A DNA stretch of 64,000 bases from the NCBI GenBank assembly GCA_025617745.1, contig CM046869.1, forward strand, positions 12,667,168 through 12,731,167, given 5' to 3'. The DNA is from Heliocidaris erythrogramma. Taxonomy: Eukaryota; Echinodermata; Echinoidea; Camarodonta; Echinometridae. Made by a program: the position numbers and the translations under genes. This document shows, one piece after another, positions 25,301-37,300 of this stretch. The notes under the pieces are model-generated. The model was not told the DNA's origin. It did no database searches and saw only the letters and a program-made list of their open reading frames with translations. The first letter of the stretch is position 1; every line of letters begins with the position of its first letter.

Positions 25301-28300
25301 AAGAAAGCGATGAAGAACAAAATATCACCAATGATGATATAATGGATGCAATCAATAACAATGGAATGAGCCAGTTGCTTGATAATCTGACAAGACCAAG
25401 AAGTAAGAAAGAGATAGAAACAATGATGTCACAACTAGATGTCTCTGAAGAAGCAAATAGGGCCACACCCGAGGCACCTAAAGCAACCCGTGAAGTGCCG
25501 CAGTTGGACATTGTTAGAACCGTTCAGGTATCGTCCTCGACAAAGCAGAACTATTACGAGAAGGCTATACAGGCAAAAAAGAAAAGCATGTACCATAGGC
25601 AGAACACGCCAACCCGGACGCTAACTACCAAGGTGATTGAGTTTGGTGATGAAGGGCCATCCATGGAAACCAAGGAGGTCTCCTACTTCCAGGTTCTTAC
25701 CCCACCCTCACAGGTCAAGGTATCAAGGCCGACATCATCCAGAGGGCCACGCAGAGGATGGGAAGAAGCCAGTGGAATGGATGGTACTCATGTGTCCAGG
25801 CCTTCCATGGAAAAGAAATCTGTAAGTTCATAATGACCTTGCTTAATAATAGTGAAGATAATATTTTTTATGCTGGTTTACTGATCACATAGCCGTATTA
25901 AATTTGATCTAAAAGTTAATTTCTATTTTGTCGACAAAAAGTCAAACCTCTTTGGAATTCAGTGCATAATGTATAAATTTATTATGAAAGTTTGTCATTG
26001 TATGCAGAAATATTGTACATAGTGATGTATGTATTTTTTAAATTAAAAGATACAGTCATGTAGATCCCTGATGAATTAAAGAAGGATTATTACATTGTTC
26101 ATAAATGATAACCTCGACCATATGGAAGGTTGTTGTTGATTATTGTCATATGGCAATCAGTCAATTTTGACTATTATCACCAACAATTTTTTCGTTATTC
26201 TTTTTGTTGTTGCAGACTTTAAGCATTTAAAATAATACAATTGACTCCTCTTTTTTTAGGAGTAATTATAATCTTTTTTTAAAATTATTATTTCTTTCCT
26301 GTCGGTTCTAAATTGGCACCGTCCTGACAAACCTGCTCGTGTTTTGTACGAAGGTTTCTCAGAAAAGTTTCCTATGTCTCTCAGGTGCAGACAGGGGGCT
26401 CCCTTTGGGATACCTCAATATCTTGAAACTTGAAAAGAAGAACAAATATCAAAGATAATCAGAGAAAGATCTTTTCCGAGGAAATTGTTTTCGCGCATCT
26501 CGCATTTCTATCAAAAGGAATTTAATAACAAGGACTATTTCAGACATTGAACATTTCATTCACTTAGATTCTAGGGTTTTAATATGGTTTAACGCCGTAG
26601 GTCATTAGTATACATGTAGCTTAATTGGCAGCATAGTCTTGTTTCATATGAATTTATAACTAGGCTAGTTCACAATGTGGGCATTCATTTGTATCAAAGC
26701 CTCTTCATCATGGCACCGTTGGCAAGTTATTACTCCTATCATGAGTTTATTTGTTCACCTGTTCATCACCTACTAGCCATTGTCCAGGTGGCAGTGACGT
26801 AAAGTAGTAGCTTGGGAGGATTACTTCCTTTATGATGATGCACATCACTCTTAATATTGCATCTGCTTTAGAGTGCAAGAAGGGCGTAGATGCAAGCCAT
26901 GTTAATGCCCTTCTGGCTCTCAGCAAATGATTGCTGCTGGATATAATTGTGGATTGTATTACATCTTGCAAAATGAGATGTGCAAGATATATCACACCTG
27001 CAAAAAAATGTAAAAAGTAAATAATCTCAGTTGAAATTTACAGGTTATTTGAAATGAATAATTACTTGGAGTATACATTACAAAAAAGTGGCTGCTGTAA
27101 TTATACATTACGTGTACATAATTTCTATTTTCTCATTTCTAACAGTTTGTTGAGCAGCAGATTGCCAGGCCTACATCAAGGTTAGGATCTTATCAAGATT
27201 TAGAGGGTTCTGACCCCCTTGAACAGGACAAGACATCCCCTCGGTCTACAGCCCTACAAGTGAGACTGGCCCCCTTATCTTGAATTAGGTGCTAAGCAGT
27301 AAACTTGGGCCCTGTTTGCACACATGTTGTGGGCGGAATGAATATCACCTTTTAAATTGTTGATGTATTTATGATAAAAAAGACAAATGACTTCATTCAG
27401 AAGGTAAATTCAAATGGATTCATAAAAGATTGAACCAATGTTAAATTTTTTTTTCTTTTCCATCTCTCTCTTTCTCTCTCTCCCTATCTGTTTTAAAATA
27501 TCTCTGTCTCTGTCTGTTTATCTCTATCTCTCTCTCTCTCTCTCTATCTCTATATGTTTTTTTCAATGTCTCTCATTTATTTCATTCTCTCTTTACCTCA
27601 CTGTCCCTGCCCCTCTGTCTCTGTCTTTTTTCTTGCCATCTCTCTCTCTCTCTCCCCTAAATAGAGAGCTCGACCAAGGTCAGCTGTTCTGAAGGCCAAA
27701 CCACAAGTGAGCCCTCACAGGTGTGCTGGATCGAAAAGCCCCAATATGACCAAACCTCGTCCTCACTCGTCCTTTGTCAACTCTAACGTACCTAAGGTAT
27801 AACGTAGGATATACTGTTAATATTTTTGCAAAACTATCAAAATGGACTCTGCAGCAAGGCTACCTGTCAATTAAGGCTATATGAACGTCTTATTTCTTGT
27901 AGCCCTACGGTCTAATGGATATGTCATCGGACTGTTAATCACATGGTTCGTGGTTTGAGTTCCACCATGGCACTTATGTCCTTTGGCAATCTACATTCAT
28001 AATAATTAGATATTTCTCCCTGAAACAGATATAGATTAATGCATTGTTAGACTATGAATATGGAATTGATTTTATGCTTAATCTAACAATGAAACAAGAA
28101 ATGAAAAATCAGAATTGGACTCTTGAAAATGCAGTTGTGGTAATTGTGTGGAACCATGATAGCATAGAAGAGGTTAAATAATTATACTTTTAACATTCTA
28201 AATAAAGCAACATGTATTGAATTGAACCTCTTAACAGAAACCAGTGCGAAGGAGCTCATCCCCATCTGCACAGACTTACAGCAATTCTAACAAGGCGCTT

Positions 28301-31300
28301 GTTCCCACTGTTAGGAAAAGGTAAGATTCAAACTTTTGTTTTGTTTTTTCGTTGTTTTGTGTGTTGTTATTGTTCTTTTCTTTCTGGCAATGCTACTTTA
28401 AACTTCTGATTATTTTCAGCACTGTAACAAAGTCTGGAGATATTCCCAGTCAACTCTAGCCCTTATATAGAAACACAAAACAACCTTTAATGCAATGTTA
28501 ACCATTATGTTTGTCCATTTCCCTCTTCAGCAAAGCTGAAATCCAGAGAAATAGAGAGGCATTCAAAGCATTAAAAGATGGTTCTCTGAAGACAACTAAG
28601 GCATATGGAAAGCAAAGTAAGTATATCTTCATATTTCAATTAAGGTTTTTTAATGGTATCACAGCATAACAGGTTACACAACAAAGTATTCGTTAACGGA
28701 ACATTGCATAGAGTGAAGATATTTAATACATCCCATCCTGTCTTTCAATGTGCCACTTTTTAAAATGGACATTTGTAGAATTTTTTCTCCAACTGAAATT
28801 TTAAAAACATGTATTCAGAAAAAACAAAGAAATGCATAAAAGAGGCAAATGTCTCTTTTCAAGTAAAAGGAATTGTCATGTTTGTACTATGAAACTTCCA
28901 ATATTTTTTAAAGCTGTTGTTCCATTTTTTTTTTCCCCTCATTGTAAAGCACCGTGAGCATGTTATGGTAAGGCACTATATAAATACCAATATGTATGCA
29001 TGTATGTATTCAGCAACATGCAGTTCTGTAAAAAGAAAGTCAGATATGTTTAATATACTGTGATTCATTTGGCAGTTGTTGCAGAAGAGAACAGGCCGTC
29101 ATTAGGCAGAGCTCTGACATCAAAGGGCAACCAAGATGGCGGCAAGGGGTCGGACAATGAGAGTATTGATGAGGTTAGTGAAATGCTTTATTGTCAGACT
29201 CTTTGGCCTATATTCTATTGATTCATGAAACCAGATGCTGGGTGAAGGCTATGTTTAACAAAAGAAAAACTTAGACTTCAAACTACCTTTGTTAACCCCT
29301 TCCATGCCACCAGACTTTTAAGCAAATGTCAAAAATGAATTTTCAAGAGTTAAATATATTAACTTTCAAAGAGTTTTTTCTCTTGAGCAAGCTAGGCAAG
29401 GTTATATTGCATAAGGATAAACCTTATACTGATGGCACAGGTTTCTGCATGAGGACAAATTTCAAGCCATTCTGAGCATAAACAAAATATTAAAAACTCA
29501 AAATTTTGGGCAGGATTTGCTGCCCACGGCATGGTAGGGGTTAAACTTGACTTTAGACTGAATTTAACCCCAGCATTAGGTTAAGATGATAGTAGAGTAC
29601 TGGGCCCCATGTTATAAAGAGATCCGATTGATTCATATCGGTCGTAATTAAAAATTAATCGCAGCTCCTATCTCTTAAGTACACAGTTGCAATTAATTTT
29701 AAGTTGTGATTGATTTGAATCAATTGCAACTCTTTATAAGATGGGGCCCAGGTCTACATGTGTGTCTATTTTGATTAATATCACAGCACATATAGGGTTA
29801 AAAGCAATATCTTGTAGAGTGTGTGGAACAAATTTTTACAGAAATGGTATTAAAACGAAGATATTCTTCTGAAAGACAATACTTGCAATATGATTGTAAG
29901 CAGCTTAAGTTTTGTACTGTAAAAATGGAAATTTTCTTGCTCGGCTATTAAAGTAAAATGAATTTCTTGTGTTTTTAATTTTGCCGACGTGCTAGGGTCA
30001 TGGGCAAAAGAATATGTAAACAAAAATATTTGCGTGTTTTTATTTTCGCGCACATTTCATGCTGCACGAAATGCGTGCAAATCTCAACACCGCGAAATAT
30101 TCTACGTTTATAGGATTTACTACATCGTCTGTATGTTGTGTTAATATCTTTGTATCCCTATATTGTACAGTACCCCAAGAGTATGCGGGAAGAGGAAGTG
30201 TTCAATCTACATAGACACCTAACCAGAAGTGGAGTTAAAGTATCCTATAAAACACTGAAAAGGTAAGTGACATGGTAAAAATTGATATCTTGCTGCTAAA
30301 TATATGTACATCTTGTGCTTCTACGACTACTTCTACTATTTTCCACTGCAACTATAGTGTTAACTACCGCTACAACTGTACTACTCTCTTACTAAAGTAC
30401 TCAGAGACTCCGTAATAATAGTATTTTTCTCATGATGATACTCTGAAAAAAGGGGCAATGACAAAACATACATGTATGTAGCCAATGCTTAGGGGTAAGG
30501 TTAGGGATGTCATTGGGTATTAGGTTAGGGCTAGGGTTATAGTTAGGTGTAGTATTTAACCCATTTCTTCTTTTTCTTCTTTTTCGTGCTAGCCATCCAC
30601 ATAGATTCTTGAGGTTCTCGGCCTCCATCTTAGCCGTTTCCTCTTGAATAGCCATCTGACTTTCTGCTCTCTCTGAAGAAGAAGTCACAAACATAGTCAA
30701 AAGTAACTAATTTGTTTAGTGTAGGATATTAGCTGCAAAACAATTGCCACTGAAGCATGTGTCATGCAACTTAAATTCCCCATAGTGTACTTTGTTGTTT
30801 ATGTGATATACTTTTTTTAAATATCCTTCAGGGGTCTTGTTGCTCCAGATGAGAAGAATGTCAACCAGTGTCTTGATCAGTTACCTAGCAATATGTCTCT
30901 CAAGTAAGTCAATGTTTCATTTTCACCAAAGCTGTCTTCCTGTACTCTTAAAGGGAATTAGACGGTACTTAAGAGGGCGCTGTTGGATGGTGTGATACTC
31001 GCCGCCATCTTCATTACGAAGATTGACGACGTAGGTCACATGCAGCTGTCAATCAAAGTGGTAGATCCACCCATGGTGCAGTACAGTGTGTGCGCTTGCT
31101 GTGTTTATATACCGTACCGGTACCGTATTCAGCTAATTAATATATTGAGAGAATGAGAATCTGCATTATTCTGGCGTTTGGGACATGGCATCCGTGTAAG
31201 CGTCGAAAAATGTTGTCAATTGGGCAACTAGCACAGTCTGGCAGCTCATGCATTTTGAACTGCCCTCTTGAAAGCCAGGTCTAAATACCTTTAAGATAAT

Positions 31301-34300
31301 GTACATGTAGCATAGCATAGGGAAATGCTATGGTCACAACTCACCGGGCCTTTTTATGCCTCCGCCCACCGAAGGTGGGTGCCGGAGGCATTATGTTTTC
31401 GGGTTGTCCGTGCGTCCGTCCGTCTGTCCCACTTCTCATTACCGCGATATCTGAAGAATCATTTGAGGTAGGAACCTCAAACTTGTTACTATTATGTATC
31501 CCCATACGAAGATGAACTGATTAGATTTTGGGGTAAGTAGGTCAAAGGTCAGAGGTCACAGAGGTCAATTTACATGAAATTCTTGGTTTTTAGCACCGTT
31601 ACCACGATTTCTGAAGAACTGTTTGAGGTAAGAACTTCAAACTTGGTACCAGTATGTATCCCCATAGAAAGAGGAACTGATTAGATTTTGGGGTAGGTAG
31701 GTCAAAGTTCAAAGGTCACAGAGGTCAATTTACATGAAATTACATGGAATTAGTGGTTTTTAGCACCGTTACCGCGATATCTCAAGAACTATCTGAGGTG
31801 AGAACTTCAAACTTGGTACCAAAGGTCAAAGGTCAGACGTCACAGAGGTCAATTTACATGAAATTACATGAAATTCTTGGTTTTTAGCACCGTTACCACG
31901 ATTTCTGAAGAACTGTTTGAGGTAAGAACTTCAAACTTGGTACCAGTATGTATCCCCATAGAAAGAGGAACTGATTAGATTTTGGGGTAGGTAGGTCAAA
32001 GTTCAAAGGTCACAGAGGTCAATTTACATGTAATTACATGGAATTAGTGGTTTTAGCACCGTTACCGCGATATCTCAAGAACTATCTGAGGTGAGAACTT
32101 CAAACTTGGTACCAGTATGCATACCCATAGAAAGATGAACTGATTAGATTTTGGGGTAAGTAGGTCAAAGGTCAGAGGTCACAGAGGTCAATTTACATAA
32201 AATTACATGAAATTACTGGTTTTTAGCCTCGTTATCAAATATTTCTAGAAGAGTTTGAGCCATCAACTGAATTTAGGCGGAGGCATATAGGAGACGCCAG
32301 GGATGTAGCTACGGTGGGCGGCGGTGGGCGGGCCCGCCCACCACTCACGTTTTCCGCCCGGCACTCTGGCTGAAAGTCAGTCTTCCGCCCACCACTATTT
32401 CCCCAAACTTGATGTGTATTAATTGCCCCAAAACACACATATATTGCGCAGAAATGACCTTGTTGTGCTTTGATATTGACCGTAAATATTATTTCTTGAC
32501 TTGACTTGTAAGTATAATACACTCGTATAACCTGAAACTAAAGTGAAATTCAAATATAAATTGATTGTAATCCGAACGTATGATAGCTAGCTAGCTACGT
32601 ATACGCCTCCGGCCGCATCTCCGGCGGCGTCGGCGACCAAGGGGCCGGGGACATATCGTGTGGGGTTGGTTCGCAATAAGATGATTTCGTATTGCAAACG
32701 CAGTCAAATTCACTCAAAGCTTCATTACTATACTTCGTGTGTAGAATCTAGGCAGTCATACACCTCAACACTTTCAAATACCACTGCACAAAAGTCACTA
32801 ACATTCACTCAAAATCGGCATTTAATTTACAAAAACCGACACCAACATATACATGAAAAACAATAAATTCAACTTACCGATGTTGGAAAAGGTAATTTAA
32901 AAAATGAAATCCGTAATTTACCGTCAATTATGGCGAAACGGGGTATTGGAGGTCATTGTGTACATTTCCTGATCGCCGCGAGCGCAGACATCTCCCCCCA
33001 AAAATTTGGTCATTAAAAATTCTGTCCTTATCGCACACACGTAAAAGTCCAAATTTTCTGCATGCGCGATCGTAGAGATCGATGGTTTGCACGCGATACC
33101 GAGTTCCTTTGTGGACAAAATTTTATTGGCCGATTTTAGTCTAAAACATCGGCGGAATCCAAAAAACATGCGATCGTCAAAAAAAAATTTCTTCGGTTTT
33201 GGACATGATTTTGACTTTGGATTTTGCTGGAAATATCAGAAGCTCTTCCTAACGGCCATTTGAGGTAGGAGTGAGATTTTTAAGAGCTGAATTTGATAGG
33301 AAGTATTTTAAATATCTTTTTCCTCCTCCATACCTTTAGTACATGCGATAGAAAATTCGTAGTATTTTTGCATTAGTCCCACGCAGTGGTCATTATGACC
33401 ACTATTAGTATTACGTGGTTTGGTCAAGTTGTGGGCACAAAAAAGGAAAGGCGTTACACTAGTGAAAGTAAAGCTGACTTAGGTAAGTAAGTACTAAGTA
33501 GTACAGCTGAATGAATGAAACAACACAGCTATATTTTGTTTGTTTTTTATTGCATTTAATTCATTATCCATTTCATACATTTTATTCAGTATAATGACAA
33601 TGTACTGTAGTGTTATAATGATATCTACTAACTAATGCAGTATGAATTTGTTTGTGTGACTCTTTTAAGTGATGTGGGTATCTAGAAATTGGGATTGTGG
33701 GCCTTAAATGTTGTATAAGGCAAAAGCTTAGGGGGCGCTGCCCCTGAACCCCCGCTGCCTCCGCTGCCTCCGCTGCCTGGAACCCCTGGTCGATAGTCGT
33801 GAAGCTGAGTTCGCTGCGCTCACTCCACACCTATGCTCCACACGCAGGTCAAAGTCAGTGAGGTTGCACCCACCACTAAAAATGCTCTAGCTACAACACT
33901 GGGAGACGCAGTCGCATTCATCTTGTTTTTTGTTGCATGCATGCCTGTTGCAGTTGTCAGGTTGTAGGTCAACTCCTGCAGTTCTTATGTCCTTCTTACA
34001 ATCCCTCATGGGTGTCTTGCACCCTTCGCAGGAAAAAAACTCTCACTTAGAGGTGTCGTAGTCGAGTGGTTTAATCACTTGACTGGGGATGCAAAGGTCA
34101 TGGGTTTGAACCCCGGCACGGCACTTATGTCCCTGGGCAAGACATTTTTATCTGCATTGCTCCTCTCCACCCAGGTGTTAAATGGGTACCTGGTAGGATG
34201 CCAGTCATTGTGGCTAGAATAGCATGTGTGCACCTGTAAAATGGTTGCCAAGCTGGAATGCTCCGAAGTGGAGTGGAAAATGTGCACACTGAGTGCAGAA

Positions 34301-37300
34301 ATTGCAATTGAATCCAATGGCCGGTGTAATTATACACTAAAGCGCTTTGGTCAGTTCAGTTACTTAATTGGAAAGGCACTATATAGGAAACACTTGTTAT
34401 CATTATTATTATTATTACCTGCAAGAGCACATGAGGTAATAGCACCTGTGCAGCGCAGATGTTGGGTTGTAAGAAGGCACCACATGGCTTTGTGAGACCA
34501 CCACAAGAATCCAATGCAATGTTTTCAACAAGTACAATAGCTGCATGTGTTACCTGAGTTCATCAAAAAACATAGAAAAAGGCACAGATTGTAGGACATG
34601 TCCAACAAACCCCCTGTATCTGACACGGATATTCTGTGAAATCAGCCGTTGACCAGAGGCAAAAAGGTGCACAACCGATCGTGACTGAGCCTTAAGACCG
34701 CAGCTTATTATCCAAAGACTGCATCTAGCCAATTATCAGTTGTACACTACCTGTTTTTAACATGAATTTGGCTATAACACAAAACCAATGCAAAGTAATA
34801 TGTACAGCTAACCAGAATATAACAGTTTTTTCTCTCTATATTTGTTTTCTTATCATTCCCTCTTTTTAAAACCAGTTTACTGAGTAAGCCTGCAGCCTGG
34901 CTTGGTGAAACTTACCAGAAATATCAGATAGCTGAGAATGCATTGAGTAAGTATCAGTTACATACTCTTGACTCTCAGCTTTCCACAGAAGGAAACCATA
35001 TTTGTTGTTTGTAGTTCAATGTACCACAAGATATTAACACGAAAAAAAATGAATTGCAATCAGATTTACCAGTTTTGGTAGCAAAAAGGAACCTGGAAAG
35101 GTGTTAAATATAGCCTCATGTTGTTCTAATTATATAAAAAGATATATGTATGAGATCTTTTGGTATTCCATTCATGATTTTCAGTGAATTCTAGTGTAAA
35201 TATCTAACAGTTGAAAGGAAGTGTAATTGAACATTCCTGTAAACTAGGAAAGATTGTCTTTCTTCTCGAATAGAAGTGGGTTCATGCATTGTAGAGTTAG
35301 ATGTCATACCACAATGGTTTTGTCACTAGGAACAATGATAAAGAAACATTAATTGAAAACTGCTCTGAAAAATTCCAATTTTAATACAGTCTGACTTTAT
35401 TTAGGCAGGCACCATTTACACAAATCCCTCTATTAACTGGATGCTATCTTGCAGTGTACGCATGTTACATACACTGTATTTATACCCCCGCCAAACGAAG
35501 TTTGAAGGGGGTATATAGGAATCAGTCAACGGTTGGGCGGCGGGCGGTCGGTCGGGCGGTCGGTCCGTTGCAAATCTTGCGGATCGAACTACTTTCTCAG
35601 TTTTCGACCAAAGCTCATGAAATTTGGTACACACATTGGTCTTGGTGGGAAGATGTGCAAGACATATTTTTCGGATGAGTCGGAATCTGCGTTGCCATGG
35701 TAACGGCATATTTATGGCAGAAAATCAAGGAAACACCTTGCGGATCGAACTACTTCCACAGTTTTTGACCGACAGTCATGAAATTAGGTACACACATTGG
35801 TCTTACTGGGAAGATGTGCAAGACATATTTTTCGGATGAGTCGGAATCTGCGTTGCCATGGTAACGGCATATTTATGGCAGAGAATCAAGGAAACACCTT
35901 GCGGATCGAACTACTTCCTCAGTTTTTGACCGAAAGTCATGAAATTTGGTACACATATTGGTCTTACTGGGAAGATGTGCAAGACATATTTTTCGGATGA
36001 GTCGGAACTGCGTTGCCATGGTAACGGCATATTTATGGCAGAAAATCAAGGAAACACCTTGCGCATCGAACTACTTCCTCAGTTTTTCGACCAAAAGTCA
36101 AGAAATTTGGTACACACATTGGTCTTGGGAAGATGTGCAAGACATATTTTTTAGATGTGTCGGAAGCTGCGTTGCCATGGAAACGGCATATCTATGGCAG
36201 TAAATCAGGGAAAAATCTTACGGATCAAACTACTTCCTCAGTTTTCGACCAAATGTCAAGAAATACTGTTGTCACGGGGCGGGGGTATTAATCATCATCT
36301 TCAGTGATATTTCTAGTTTTATTAATTTCCACCTGAAAATATCACTAAAAACTTGCCCAAATTCTCTCAAAACCTGCATAATGTCCCAGTAATATTAAAA
36401 TATGTTTCAAACAGTCGTAGCAACATACAAATACATTATCACGTGCATAATCCCGTTTGAACTTCATAGTGTGATTTTTCATTTGAGGAACATATCTAGG
36501 ATTCGTAAATTTATTGATCAAACTACTTGTCATCATGCTGTAAGGTCACTTATTCTTTCCAGACTAGACTATTGTAATGGGCTTCTTTCCTCTATACCAA
36601 AATCTCATGTAAGCCGTCTACAGTGTCTGCAGAATTGGGCTGCACGTCTTGTTTTTGAGGTTGGCAGAAGTCATTCTTCCCAACCTTTACTTCGTTCCCT
36701 TCACTGGCTGCCCATTCAAAAACGTATCATCTTCAAATTAGTTCTTTATGTTTATAAATCTATCAATAACCAGGCTCCAGGGTACATATCTGAATGCTTA
36801 ACTGTATATACACCTAGTAGAAATCTCAGATCCTCAAATCACAACCTTCAGCTCAGCTACCCAATGACCCAAAATTTGTCAGGTGATAGGACTTTCACAG
36901 TTACTGCATCCAGCTATGGAATAATCTCCCCTTGACCATTAGACAGTCAGCATCCATAAAGACCTTTAAAAAAGCTGTGAAATCATATTTATTTTAACTC
37001 CGCTATCAAACTTTGTAACAGGTACATTCATTACATTTTGTCTCCATAAAACCACCTGGTAGTTCCCACATGGACGATTGAAGAGTTTTCTGATTTGTGT
37101 TTATATAAAAATTATAATGTGTTCTATAATTTAAATATTTTGTAAACGCTCCGAGCCTTATGGGAAGGGCGTACTAAATGCTTATTGTATTGTATTGTAT
37201 TGTATTGTATAGAAAAATGCTGGTTAAGCATAACTTTAAAATCACCTATGGCAGTTTGTAAACTTGATTGCTTCGTAAGGGGTAATCTCATTACTCGTTC

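Noticed and set aside
27438-27692. Hydrophobic/serine-rich small protein
   Set aside because: It is the translation of a CT microsatellite plus the start of exon 9 in another frame.
35454-36203. Open frames repeating GRCARHIFRMS and similar text
   Set aside because: They follow the 160-base tandem units exactly, change frame from unit to unit, and lack start or splice context.
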